Below the pieces are notes generated by a model that made no database searches, was not told where the DNA came from, and saw nothing but the letters and a program-made list of their open reading frames with translations. Of a stretch of DNA of 64,000 bases, positions 47,673 through 58,082 are shown piece by piece. This DNA is from Pectobacterium zantedeschiae (GTDB taxonomy: Bacteria > Pseudomonadota > Gammaproteobacteria > Enterobacterales > Enterobacteriaceae). The translations under genes were made by a program, and so were the position numbers. The stretch's first letter is position 1. Every line of letters begins with the position of its first letter. The DNA lies in assembly GCF_004137795.1 (NCBI RefSeq), contig NZ_NWTM01000001.1, forward strand, positions 1,539,229-1,603,228, given 5' to 3'.

Positions 47673-49523
47673 ATGGAACAACAAGGCCAAGATTTACTTA
47701 TTCCACACGATAGTTTATTACCACATCCTCCAGAAAATATTAGAATAGAATCAGTTATTCACCCTGTAAAAGAACATTATTCCAGTACACAACCACTTCA
47801 GGATATTCACTCGGAAGTATTTAAAATATTGCTCAATAGACATGATGCAAAGGAAGTGATTGAAATAATACGGCAGAGAATGCCAGAACTGACTTTAGCT
47901 CATGTGTCAGCCCACTATTTACAACTCTGCCTAATGTACGGTGCCGATCGCGGTGTGGCCAATCTGTTTCAGAAGATCAGAATGCGCTACAACCGAAACA
48001 CTCATAATGATCTTGTTAATGTCGCAACACGTTTGATTAACACCAGTTTCATGGACGAGGCTAATACGATTATTTTGCACTTATCGGAGTTCGCTAGTCG
48101 GCATCCCGCTCAACGTATCTTGCGCTTAAAATATCTATTTGCACTCGAACAGCTTGATGAACTGAGTTCAGTGTTTAAAGACATTCCCCTGAAAGATTAC
48201 CAAACGTCAGACGAGCTGCTTGCGCTTCGTATCAAATATGACTGTGTGATGGGGAATCCAGTAGCAGGTCTGGAATGGTTAATAGCCTTATCCCCCCTCA
48301 ACACGCTACCGCCTCTCTTACTCCGGTGGGCCGTGGATTGCATGACTACGCTGGAACGATACGAGGAAGCTATTCCCTTACTAGAAGCATCGCTTAGCCT
48401 TGATTTTTCCTATCAGAGGGACACTAAGCGCGTGCTGCGGGTGGCGGAAAAAACGGGGGAAACGCCCAGGCTGGTGCAGACTATCGAACACCTCCATGGC
48501 TGGTTTACCAGTCCTGATCTGGTCCGCTTGCGCACGACGCTGCTTCAGGCTTATACCACGTCCTACCCAGTTCAAACTAACGTCCCCCTTCCAACAGGCA
48601 ACTCTCAAACATTCGGTGATGTCCCTTTGTCGTTAGTGCCCCCCCTATCTGAATATGCCATATTTTTCTGTACAGATGCCGCGTTTAGTCTCCCGACCGT
48701 TGTAGCGTTAACGTCATTGGCGATGTCGATAGACTGCGCCAAGAATCCACCAGATATCTATATCTTTGTTCCACCCGAAATACATCCCCGTTGGGAACGT
48801 ATTGCCGATCGATTCTCAGCAACGTTTCAAGCCATAACGCTACGAATTGTATCAACATTACAGATGGAGCTGGATGAAAAACGAGCACATTTTGGTTTCT
48901 ATAGCGCGGGTGAGAAATTGAGTACAGCAGCCTACGCACGGTTCTACGCAAGCCGCTATTTACATCATATCGGCGTGGCCCGTGCACTCTATCTGGATTC
49001 TGATATTGTGATCCTGCATTCGCCCTTATCCCTGCTCTATGAGGATATGCAGGGGTTCCCATTGGCTGCACGCACTGACCGAAATAGTCCGCTGATAAAA
49101 CGTGCAATAAGACTACATCGGATTGCCAATAAGCGTTATTTCAATGCTGGAGTGCTGCTGTTTGACCTCACGCATCCGGCCACAATTTCTAACATTAATA
49201 CCGCAATTACTTATAGCGAACAAGGGGATAGCTCGTTGCTTTTCCTTGACCAATGCGCACTAAACAAAGCCATTTCGGGGCTTTATCTGGCGCTGGATGA
49301 GCGGTACAACAGATTCATGCCACCCAGTAGCCCAACACAAATGACGGTTGATGACACCATTATTGTGCATTTCATTGAAGCACCAAAACCCTGGCAAGCG
49401 GGCTACGCTGGACAAGGCCTCAAGCTATGGAATGAATACCAACGCCATGCGCTACGCATAGTCGGCGATGAGCTTTTTTGTTTTACCCCTCCCCGTCCCT
49501 CCGCGAAGGAAGACGGCTTTTAA
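47673..49523 (+). CDS. Tandem GT8-type glycosyltransferase 1 with helical N-terminal domain
   Basis: The 616 residues have two parts. Residues about 45-290 are alpha-helical, TPR-like (AHYLQLCLMYGADRGVANLF, RYEEAIPLLEASLSLDF). After a variable linker, residues about 325-600 form a GT8-type domain: AIFFCTDAAFSLPTVVALTSL, the metal/nucleotide-sugar DxD in LYLDSDIV (Asp 442, Asp 444), RYFNAGVLLFDL (489-500), LDQCALN (525-531) and IVHFIEAPKPW (His 566), where the usual Gly of HxxGxxKPW is absent. No signal peptide or membrane segment is seen, so it acts in the cytoplasm. Donor and acceptor are unknown. It leads three paralogues and an exporter. The AAGGAG site is good. Confidence 0.82.
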   Translation: MEQQGQDLLIPHDSLLPHPPENIRIESVIHPVKEHYSSTQPLQDIHSEVFKILLNRHDAKEVIEIIRQRMPELTLAHVSAHYLQLCLMYGADRGVANLFQKIRMRYNRNTHNDLVNVATRLINTSFMDEANTIILHLSEFASRHPAQRILRLKYLFALEQLDELSSVFKDIPLKDYQTSDELLALRIKYDCVMGNPVAGLEWLIALSPLNTLPPLLLRWAVDCMTTLERYEEAIPLLEASLSLDFSYQRDTKRVLRVAEKTGETPRLVQTIEHLHGWFTSPDLVRLRTTLLQAYTTSYPVQTNVPLPTGNSQTFGDVPLSLVPPLSEYAIFFCTDAAFSLPTVVALTSLAMSIDCAKNPPDIYIFVPPEIHPRWERIADRFSATFQAITLRIVSTLQMELDEKRAHFGFYSAGEKLSTAAYARFYASRYLHHIGVARALYLDSDIVILHSPLSLLYEDMQGFPLAARTDRNSPLIKRAIRLHRIANKRYFNAGVLLFDLTHPATISNINTAITYSEQGDSSLLFLDQCALNKAISGLYLALDERYNRFMPPSSPTQMTVDDTIIVHFIEAPKPWQAGYAGQGLKLWNEYQRHALRIVGDELFCFTPPRPSAKEDGF

Positions 49524-49704
49524 TAAACACTAACGCCTATCAACACCAGGGCGCTTCAAATCTTTTATCGATCTAATAGGCGCAGTCCCATCGAGACCGC
49601 GTCTGATACTAGTGCAGGTAGTACAACTACGGGCGGATACCGTTGGCCGTCATTTCATTGGGTGACAGTACCAACTCACGATATCCGCAATAGGGAGTGC
49701 AGAG

Positions 49705-51570
49705 ATGACGGCACAAGACAAGGATTTTTTTTTCTCACACCACACCAGAGGGCCCGTTGCACCACCCTTGGTTTCAGGTCATTTATCGGCTAGTCGAATA
49801 ACCGAGCCTTCGGCTGGCCTTACCATAACCGACACATTCCTCAATATTGAGATAAGCAGAATAGTGCTCAATTTGCACGATGCCAGTCGCACGTTTGCTG
49901 CACTGCAAACAAAGAACGCCAATGTTTCTCTGGGTGTTTTGACAGCTAGCTACCTGCAATTATGCCTCCGCTATGGTGCCGACCAAGGTGTCGCCCGCTT
50001 GCTAAAGAGCGTGCAAATGGCATACGTGCATAGCTGTTATCAGGCGCTGGTCGGCGTCGCAACTCGCCTAATCGACGCAGAGCTGATGTCAGATGCAGAG
50101 TCGGTCATTTCACATCTATGTGAATTCACTGGCCACACTTCAGATATCAAGATTCTCCGTTTGAAATTCATGCTTAAGACTGCACAGTTCGACGAGTTGC
50201 ACAGACAATTTGTCCGTATTTCTTTACGCGATTATCAGCTCAACACTGAGCTCCTTACACTACGTGTTAGATACGAGTGTATGACGGGACGGCCCGATAC
50301 AGGGCTAACATGGTTGGAGAAGTTAGGTCCTCTAAACACGTTACCTGTCGACCTCATGTGGTCTGCGGCACAATGCCTGAACGACCTCGGCAGATTTGAG
50401 GAGGCCTTGCCTTTACTTGAAACATGGCTCAGTCTCAATTTCTCTTTTAAGGATCACGCGGAACTGGTGCTGAATACGGCGTCAAAAAGCAGTGGCACCT
50501 TGAGGCTCGTGCGGGCTATCGAGGTATTACATGGCTGGTTCACTTCGCTCGATCTGTTACACCTGCGTAGCGCATTACTCCAAACAATTGAAGCACGCCA
50601 TTCTGCTCATGCGAAAGTTACTTCTGTTGATGAGCACCAAAGCACCAGAGAGCTAGCCTTCCCCTACGCCAACGACATGATATCCATGACAGCCTCAAGG
50701 CAAAGACACGCTATTTTCTTATGTGCTGATACCGCATATAACGTTCCAGCGCTGGTAGCGCTAACCTCATTGGCAATGTCGATTACACAGACTAAGGATC
50801 TCCCCGAAATTTACATGTTTGTTCTGCCTGAAACGCATGACATCTGGCTCCACATAGCACACTGCTTTGCCCAAAAATTTACGCTGACAGTGCAAATTGT
50901 GTCGACATTACAGATAAATCTCGATGAAAGCCGGGCGCATTACGGGTTTCAAAACTACGGCAAAATGCTGAGCATCACCGCGTACGCCCGGCTTTACGCA
51001 AGTCGCTATTTGCAAGAGTTAGGCATTACACGGGCATTGTATTTGGATTCCGATATTGTTGTGCGCCGTTCACCAACGAGTTTGCTGCATATGGACATGG
51101 AAGGATATCCACTCGCAGCACGTACTGAACGTACACACCCAAGAATCAGCCGCGCCATTAAGTTGCACGGTATTCCAAGTGGGCGCTACTTCAATTCCGG
51201 TATTTTACTGCTTGATTTCCAGCACCCAGCAACGCAATTAACAGTAAATTCGGCCATCGCTTATAGCGAGCAACTCGATAATAAACTGCTCTATCTCGAT
51301 CAATGCGCTCTAAACAAAGCCGTGCAGGGACTGTATCTGGATTTGGATGAAAGGTTTAACTGGTTCATTGTTCCTGACGATACGGCCCATCCTCAAGATG
51401 AGAATGCAACTATCGTGCATTTTATCAGTACGCCTAAACCTTGGGATCTTACCTACAGCGGTAGAGGAGCCGCACTTTGGGCTGGCTACAAGCACCATGC
51501 AATAGAGACAGTCAGCGAGGAGGTCTTTTATGCCATAAGCGAAGATCGCACTACGAGGGACACATATTAA
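49705..51570 (+). CDS. Tandem GT8-type glycosyltransferase 2 with helical N-terminal domain
   Basis: The 621 residues are colinear with the genes on both sides. The helical part (about 45-295) shows ASYLQLCLRYGADQGVARLL and RFEEALPLLETWLSLNF. The GT8-type part carries AIFLCADTAYNVPALVALTSL, DxD in LYLDSDIV (Asp 448, Asp 450), RYFNSGILLLDF, LDQCALN and IVHFISTPKPW. All catalytic-type motifs are kept, so the paralogue looks active rather than degenerate. The linker between the halves (about 295-335) is unlike that of its neighbours. It lies 181 bases after the first gene, with its own GGGAG site, and 65 bases before the third. Confidence 0.82.
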   Translation: MTAQDKDFFFSHHTRGPVAPPLVSGHLSASRITEPSAGLTITDTFLNIEISRIVLNLHDASRTFAALQTKNANVSLGVLTASYLQLCLRYGADQGVARLLKSVQMAYVHSCYQALVGVATRLIDAELMSDAESVISHLCEFTGHTSDIKILRLKFMLKTAQFDELHRQFVRISLRDYQLNTELLTLRVRYECMTGRPDTGLTWLEKLGPLNTLPVDLMWSAAQCLNDLGRFEEALPLLETWLSLNFSFKDHAELVLNTASKSSGTLRLVRAIEVLHGWFTSLDLLHLRSALLQTIEARHSAHAKVTSVDEHQSTRELAFPYANDMISMTASRQRHAIFLCADTAYNVPALVALTSLAMSITQTKDLPEIYMFVLPETHDIWLHIAHCFAQKFTLTVQIVSTLQINLDESRAHYGFQNYGKMLSITAYARLYASRYLQELGITRALYLDSDIVVRRSPTSLLHMDMEGYPLAARTERTHPRISRAIKLHGIPSGRYFNSGILLLDFQHPATQLTVNSAIAYSEQLDNKLLYLDQCALNKAVQGLYLDLDERFNWFIVPDDTAHPQDENATIVHFISTPKPWDLTYSGRGAALWAGYKHHAIETVSEEVFYAISEDRTTRDTY

Positions 51571-51635
51571 ACACCACCGATAGATCTCACGTTTAGTATC
51601 GATTTTAGAAAGCCAACAATACAAGGAACATAGAT

Positions 51636-53444
51636 ATGTCCAAACAGGATCGGAACTTAGTGCTGCCAAACCTCGCACTGCAACCAGAGAGACAATCAAC
51701 GTCTAATCCATCTTCTCTTACCAATAATGCATCACCTGAAGATATTCATGTAGCGATATTCAAAACACTTCTCAACCAGCATGATACTCGTGAGGTGCTG
51801 CTTGCACTCCAGCAGCAAACATCGCTTTCATCGGGAATTTTGGCCGCCAGTTATCTGAACATTTCCCTGCAATATGGTGCTGACAGTGCAACTGCCAGAC
51901 TTTTTAACAACGCGTCTATAGCCTACTCTTCTCGTAATTATGACGGCCTTGTCCACAGCGCAACCCGTCTGATTAATGCCGGGAGCCTAAAAGAAGCGAA
52001 TGCCATCCTTTCACATTTGTCAGAGTTTGCCGGCCAGCATCTCAATACTCGTATACTTTATTTAAAGTACCTATTTAGAGACCGGCGTTTAGACGAACTG
52101 CGCCAACAGTTCGAAAATATTCCAATTCGAGATTATAGGGTGTCTGAAGAACTTTTAGGGCTTCGTATCCGCTACGAGTGCGATATCGGTAATCCAGAAG
52201 CAGGGTTGGCATGGTTGACCGATCTTGGCGCATATGAAACGCTATCTCCTCGTCTTATCCAAAGTGCTATCTATTGCTTGATCAGTTTAGCGCGCTACGA
52301 CGACGTTGTTCCCTTGTTAGAAATCTGGCTCAACCTTGATTTTTCTTATCAGTACAACGCCAAACATATTTTGCTGGTTGCGACTCAGACAGGAGAAACA
52401 ATCAGGCTGATACGTGCCATAGAACAACTGCACGGTTGGTTTACTTCACCCGACCTGATCCGCTTACGGAGCGCACTAATAACATTAGATTCAACGCAAC
52501 AACGAATTCATAACGGGAACGACCAAGATCATAAACCAGAAAATACAGAGCAACAGGAACAATCTTCACTTGGTGTTCATCCTTCACCACTGCATACCGT
52601 TTCCGAAAGTGCCATTTTTTTCTGTACCGATGCAGAGTATACCGCACCAGCGATTGTCGCACTCATTTCGTTAGCGCTCACCATCGAACGTAGTGAAAAT
52701 TTACCAGATCTCTATATTTTCGTGTTACCGGAAACCCATAGCCTATGGGAACGTATTGCAGACAATTTCAACAAGGAATTTTCGTCTCTGACGCTACGAG
52801 TGGTCTCAACGTTGCAAATGCAACTTTCTCAATGCCGTACTAAGTACGGGTTTAACACTATGGGAGATGTACAGAGCACAATGGCATACGCTCGGATTTA
52901 TGCCAGCCGTTACCTATCCCAATGTGGTGTAGCCCGCGCCCTATATCTTGATTCAGATGTTGTTGTCCAATTTTCACCACTGCCGCTGTTATATATGGAT
53001 ATGGAAGAGTTCCCGCTGGCGGCGTGCAATGATCAGATTGACCCTCTGGTAGACAAAGCGATCAAGCTGCATGGTATCACTAATGGCCGCTACTTTAACT
53101 CTGGTGTGATGCTATTGGATTTCCATCACCCAGCTACATTACCCGCAATAGAAGCTGCGATTGCCTACAGTGAAGACACAGACAACTTACTCATTTTTCA
53201 GGATCAGTGCGCACTGAACAAAGCGATCCGTGGCCTCTATCTACCACTGGATAATAAATATAATTGCTATATGCCCCCAGGTCGGCCGGTGAGTGCAATT
53301 CATGAAAACGCCACTATTGTCCATTTCGTCAACACACCTAAACCGTGGCACCTGGCTTACTTAGGTCAGGGAGTAACACTCTGGTCCCGCTTTTATGACC
53401 ATGCCGTGCGTATTTTCGGGAAAGATATTTTCCTCTCTATCTAA
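51636..53444 (+). CDS. Tandem GT8-type glycosyltransferase 3 with helical N-terminal domain
   Basis: The 602 residues are the third paralogue. The helical part (about 36-285) shows ASYLNISLQYGADSATARLF and RYDDVVPLLEIWLNLDF. A Gln/Glu/His-rich linker (about 286-322) follows. The GT8-type part has AIFFCTDAEYTAPAIVALISL, DxD in LYLDSDVV (Asp 439, Asp 441), RYFNSGVMLLDF, QDQCALN and IVHFVNTPKPW. The AAGGAAC site precedes the ATG. It is followed 136 bases later by the exporter gene, suggesting that the sugar-modified product is exported. The substrate is unknown. Confidence 0.82.
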   Translation: MSKQDRNLVLPNLALQPERQSTSNPSSLTNNASPEDIHVAIFKTLLNQHDTREVLLALQQQTSLSSGILAASYLNISLQYGADSATARLFNNASIAYSSRNYDGLVHSATRLINAGSLKEANAILSHLSEFAGQHLNTRILYLKYLFRDRRLDELRQQFENIPIRDYRVSEELLGLRIRYECDIGNPEAGLAWLTDLGAYETLSPRLIQSAIYCLISLARYDDVVPLLEIWLNLDFSYQYNAKHILLVATQTGETIRLIRAIEQLHGWFTSPDLIRLRSALITLDSTQQRIHNGNDQDHKPENTEQQEQSSLGVHPSPLHTVSESAIFFCTDAEYTAPAIVALISLALTIERSENLPDLYIFVLPETHSLWERIADNFNKEFSSLTLRVVSTLQMQLSQCRTKYGFNTMGDVQSTMAYARIYASRYLSQCGVARALYLDSDVVVQFSPLPLLYMDMEEFPLAACNDQIDPLVDKAIKLHGITNGRYFNSGVMLLDFHHPATLPAIEAAIAYSEDTDNLLIFQDQCALNKAIRGLYLPLDNKYNCYMPPGRPVSAIHENATIVHFVNTPKPWHLAYLGQGVTLWSRFYDHAVRIFGKDIFLSI

Positions 53445-53580
53445 GATCCTATGCTAAGAAAGGTCTACCAGATTGAGCATAAAAGTAAACTTTCACGGAT
53501 TATCGAAAAATACAGCCAAGCCTGCTGTGATATATCAGAGCAGGCTACTTCCTTCAGGGATGAATATAAAAGAGGTAGGT

Positions 53581-55413
53581 ATGCTTTATCGTCGATTTGA
53601 GCAACTGATAGCTATTTTCCGCGATGCGCCAACAGATACCCCCCCAAATAGATTACGAGCCTTTTATTTTCACTATCTATATCAAGTCTGGCCAAGCTTC
53701 GTTGTACTATTAGTCGTAGGGGGAATTACCGCGCTTATTGATGTGGTGATACTCAGTTATTTAGGCCGTATTATCGATCTCATCCGCATCACTCCCAATA
53801 ACCGCTTCTTTAGTGAACATGGTAATGAACTTCTCTGGATGGCGACCCTTATGCTCGTCATTCATCCCTTTTTTATGGGATTACGTAACTTACTCACTAA
53901 TCAATCGATTAACCCTTGTATGACGAACATGATTCGATGGCAGAATTATAATGTTGTACTCAAGCAGAGCCTGAATTTCTTTCAAAGTGATTTTGCCGGA
54001 CGGATCGCACAACGCATTATGCAAACAGGAGGAGCACTACGTGACTCAGCTGTTCAGGCGGTCTCTGCTATTTGGCATGTGCTGATTTATATATTAAGTA
54101 CGCTGTTTCTGCTGTCAGAAATGGACTGGCGTTTAATGTTAATACTTATTATCTGGGTAGCATTATACATCGGCTGTATCCGCTATTTCGTGCCACGGGT
54201 CAAGGCACGGACTATTGAGTCAACAGAGGCCAACTCAAAACTCATTGGGCGTATCGTTGATGGCTATACCAACATTTTCACTTTGAAGTTATTTTCTCAT
54301 ACCATGCTTGAAACTCGCTATGTTCGGGATGCAATGGAAGAACAAACGCATAAAATGCAGATGGCCAACCGTGTACTCACCAGTATGGATCTGGCAATCA
54401 TCATGCTGAATAATCTGTTGATCATCGGTAGTATCGGTTTTGCGCTATGGCTCTGGACGCAATCCTTGCTAAGCGCTGGCGCGATCGCGATAGTGACCAG
54501 TTTAATAATTCGTATCGCAAATATGTCAGGGTGGATCATGTGGGTGATGAATAGCATCTTCGAAAACCTTGGTATCGTACAAGAAGGCATGAAGACAATT
54601 TCTCAACCTATTGGCATTACCGATAAAGTAGATGCTCCGTCATTGAATATACAGAATGGCGCTATCACCTTTGAGCAGGTTAATTTTCGTTACAACACCT
54701 CACACCACATCATTGAAGAATTCAATTTTTGCATCAGGCCTGGGGAAAAAATTGGTCTCGTCGGGCCCTCTGGAGCAGGTAAGTCAACGTTGGTCGGATT
54801 GCTTCTTCGCCTTTATGACCTGCAAAGTGGAAGTATCCTCATCGATAACCAGAATATTGCCGACGTGACACAAGAAAGTCTGCGGGAGCAAATCGGGATG
54901 ATTACACAAGATACCTCGCTGCTGCACCGCTCGATACGCGATAACCTGCTGTACGGTAAATACAACGCCACTGATAAAGAGTTGATGCAAGCACTGAGGA
55001 ATGCACAAGCAGATGAATTCATCATGCAAATCGCCGATTCACAAGGTCGTTCAGGACTAGATGCACATGTAGGAGAACGGGGTATCAAATTATCGGGAGG
55101 TCAGCGTCAACGTATTGCCATCGCACGCGTATTGCTGAAAGATGCCCCTATTTTAGTGATGGATGAGGCAACATCAGCACTGGACTCGGAAGCAGAGGCC
55201 GCTATTCAGGATAATCTGGATATATTAATGAAAGGAAAAACCGTTATTGCTATCGCCCACCGCCTATCAACCATCGCCAAAATGGATCGTCTGGTGGTAA
55301 TGCAACAGGGAAGAATTGTCGAAGTAGGAAACCATACCGATTTATTGGCACGAGAGGGGGTATATGCCCGTTTGTGGCGGCATCAAACGGATGGGTTTGT
55401 CGGGATAAGCTAA
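53581..55413 (+). CDS. Fused ABC exporter (permease-ATPase) of the glycosyltransferase block
   Basis: This is a half-transporter of the MsbA/Atm1-like exporter type. From ATG 53581 the 610 residues have a six-helix permease (about 38-330) and an ATPase with Walker [10 protein letters not shown] (395-403), Q-loop MITQDTSLL, signature LSGGQRQR (504-511), Walker B ILVMDEATSALD and switch IAHRLST. The start is chosen for its AGAGGTAGG site and because MLYRRFEQLI is the typical beginning of this family; a TTG frame opens 36 codons earlier without homology. A homodimer is expected. Direction is inferred as export; the cargo is unknown, and linkage to the three glycosyltransferases suggests a glycosylated product. 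Confidence 0.85.
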   Translation: MLYRRFEQLIAIFRDAPTDTPPNRLRAFYFHYLYQVWPSFVVLLVVGGITALIDVVILSYLGRIIDLIRITPNNRFFSEHGNELLWMATLMLVIHPFFMGLRNLLTNQSINPCMTNMIRWQNYNVVLKQSLNFFQSDFAGRIAQRIMQTGGALRDSAVQAVSAIWHVLIYILSTLFLLSEMDWRLMLILIIWVALYIGCIRYFVPRVKARTIESTEANSKLIGRIVDGYTNIFTLKLFSHTMLETRYVRDAMEEQTHKMQMANRVLTSMDLAIIMLNNLLIIGSIGFALWLWTQSLLSAGAIAIVTSLIIRIANMSGWIMWVMNSIFENLGIVQEGMKTISQPIGITDKVDAPSLNIQNGAITFEQVNFRYNTSHHIIEEFNFCIRPGEKIGLVGPSGAGKSTLVGLLLRLYDLQSGSILIDNQNIADVTQESLREQIGMITQDTSLLHRSIRDNLLYGKYNATDKELMQALRNAQADEFIMQIADSQGRSGLDAHVGERGIKLSGGQRQRIAIARVLLKDAPILVMDEATSALDSEAEAAIQDNLDILMKGKTVIAIAHRLSTIAKMDRLVVMQQGRIVEVGNHTDLLAREGVYARLWRHQTDGFVGIS

Positions 55414-55782
55414 ATCTGGCGTAAAACACAACCGGAAGGCACAGCCACTAACAGATATCGCTTCTACCCTCCACGCTTCTGGCTACTGGCCTTAATGATT
55501 CGCTACAATTTCGCCGGAAAACGGAAAAAGTGAGTCCTCCCTTTCATGCCTGTCACTTAAGGCCATTTTTAAGATAAATATGGGGACAGGTTCGCAGGAA
55601 CACCTCTCCCCGTAGTCTCACTGAGTCTCTCAGTGCTTAAACGCACGGTATTCGCCCCTACGTCCCGTGGGCAAAAAACCCCATTGTTATCGCTTTCTCC
55701 CTCATCTTCTTATAGGCATTTGATGTTGACATCGGTACAATCGCTGCCCTAACGAACATAACTTTGACTATTTTTTATCCTT
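55414..55782 (+). other. Gap before rimO with promoter
   Basis: No gene is seen in these 369 bases. A sigma-70-like promoter, TTGACA (55726-55731) and TAACGA (55750-55755) with an 18-base spacer, lies just before rimO. The E. coli gene bssR, found at this place, is absent. Confidence 0.5.
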
Positions 55783-57111
55783 ATGAGCAATATCGCCCCC
55801 CCACAACCACGTATCGGCTTTGTTTCCCTTGGTTGCCCGAAAAACCTCGTCGACTCCGAGAGGATTCTGACCGAACTGCGTACTGAAGGTTATCAGGTCG
55901 TGCCACGTTATGACGACGCTGAACTGGTTATCGTCAATACCTGTGGTTTTATTGACAGCGCCGTACAAGAGTCGCTGGAAGCTATCGGCGAAGCGCTGAA
56001 TGAAAACGGCAAAGTCATCGTGACAGGCTGTTTGGGCGCCAAAGAAAATCAAATACGCGAAGTGCATCCTAAGGTTCTGGAAATTACCGGTCCGCACAGC
56101 TACGAGCAAGTGCTGTCACACGTTCATCAATATGTCCCTAAACCGACGCACAATCCGTTTACCAGTCTGGTTCCCGAACAAGGTGTGAAACTCACACCAC
56201 GTCATTATGCATACCTGAAAATTTCAGAAGGCTGTAACCACCGCTGTACGTTCTGCATCATTCCTTCCATGCGTGGCGATTTGGATAGCCGGCCGATCGG
56301 TTCGGTACTGGATGAAGCGAAACGTCTGGTCGATGCTGGAGTAAAAGAGCTGCTGGTGATTTCGCAAGACACCTCGGCATACGGTGCTGATGTGAAGCAG
56401 CGTACCGGTTTTTGGAATGGCCAACCGGTCAAGACAAGTATGGTCAGCCTATGTGAGCAACTGGCCTCGCTGGGTGTGTGGGTGCGCTTGCACTATGTCT
56501 ACCCTTACCCACACGTAGACGATGTGATCCCATTAATGGCCGAAGGGAAAGTTCTGCCTTATCTGGACATTCCGCTCCAACACGCCAGCCCGAAGATCCT
56601 CAAGCTGATGAAGCGCCCGGGCGCGGTAGAAAGAACGCTGGAGCGCATTAAGCGCTGGCGCGAAATTTGCCCTGATTTAACGCTGCGATCTACCTTTATT
56701 GTCGGCTTCCCCGGCGAAACGGAAGAAGACTTCCAGATGCTGCTCGACTTCCTGAAAGAAGCCAAACTTGACCGTGTAGGCTGTTTCAAATTCAGCCCGG
56801 TCGAAGGCGCAGCGGCTAATGAATTGCCAGGTCAGGTGCCGGAAGAAGTTAAAGAAGAACGTTTCCACCGCTTCATGCAGCTTCAGCAGGCAATCTCCAC
56901 CCAGCGTTTGCAGGATAAAATTGGCCGTGAAGTGCTGGTGCTGATCGATGAAATCGACGAAGAAGGTGCGATTGGACGCAGCATGGCCGATGCGCCAGAG
57001 ATAGACGGTGCGGTTTACCTGAACGGAGAAACTGGCGTAAAAGTCGGTGATATCGTCAAAGTAAAAATCGAACATGCTGACGAATACGATCTGTGGGGTA
57101 GCCGCGTTTAA
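55783..57111 (+). CDS. rimO: Ribosomal protein S12 methylthiotransferase RimO
   Basis: RimO is a radical-SAM enzyme that methylthiolates Asp 89 of ribosomal protein S12. The 442 residues contain the N-terminal methylthiotransferase domain ([29 protein letters not shown] with its three [4Fe-4S] cysteines), the radical-[11 protein letters not shown] motif (about 149-156) and a C-terminal TRAM domain (from about 375). The ribosome site is weak. As in E. coli it neighbours the yliI region. Confidence 0.97.
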   Translation: MSNIAPPQPRIGFVSLGCPKNLVDSERILTELRTEGYQVVPRYDDAELVIVNTCGFIDSAVQESLEAIGEALNENGKVIVTGCLGAKENQIREVHPKVLEITGPHSYEQVLSHVHQYVPKPTHNPFTSLVPEQGVKLTPRHYAYLKISEGCNHRCTFCIIPSMRGDLDSRPIGSVLDEAKRLVDAGVKELLVISQDTSAYGADVKQRTGFWNGQPVKTSMVSLCEQLASLGVWVRLHYVYPYPHVDDVIPLMAEGKVLPYLDIPLQHASPKILKLMKRPGAVERTLERIKRWREICPDLTLRSTFIVGFPGETEEDFQMLLDFLKEAKLDRVGCFKFSPVEGAAANELPGQVPEEVKEERFHRFMQLQQAISTQRLQDKIGREVLVLIDEIDEEGAIGRSMADAPEIDGAVYLNGETGVKVGDIVKVKIEHADEYDLWGSRV

Positions 57112-57119
57112 TACGCTCA

Positions 57120-57158
57120 TCACGCCAGCTTTTCTGCCCGAAAGGCTGGCGTTTTATT
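57120..57158 (+). terminator. Terminator after rimO
   Basis: An ACGCCAGC/GCTGGCGT stem is followed by TTTATTT, about ten bases after the rimO stop. Confidence 0.8.
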
Positions 57159-57284
57159 TCCACACCCTATCGCCCCGAACGCTGAAAATTCAATCAATAA
57201 ACCGTCTGTTCCTCGCCTGCTTCTTGCGTCACCCTGTCAGGTAAAGTAGCCTTGAGACATGATTAGTCTACTCGCCTTACCTGA

Positions 57285-58073
<789 letters not shown>

Positions 58074-58082
58074 TGCATCTTC

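Noticed and set aside
53473-53580. N-terminal extension of the ABC exporter from TTG 53473
   Set aside because: The internal ATG at 53581 has a strong ribosome site and begins with the family-typical sequence; the extension looks random.
55530-55640. Possible remnant of an insertion sequence end before rimO
   Set aside because: Some stretches (CCTGTCACTTAAGGCC) recall transposon ends, but no inverted partner, target duplication or transposase fragment is present.
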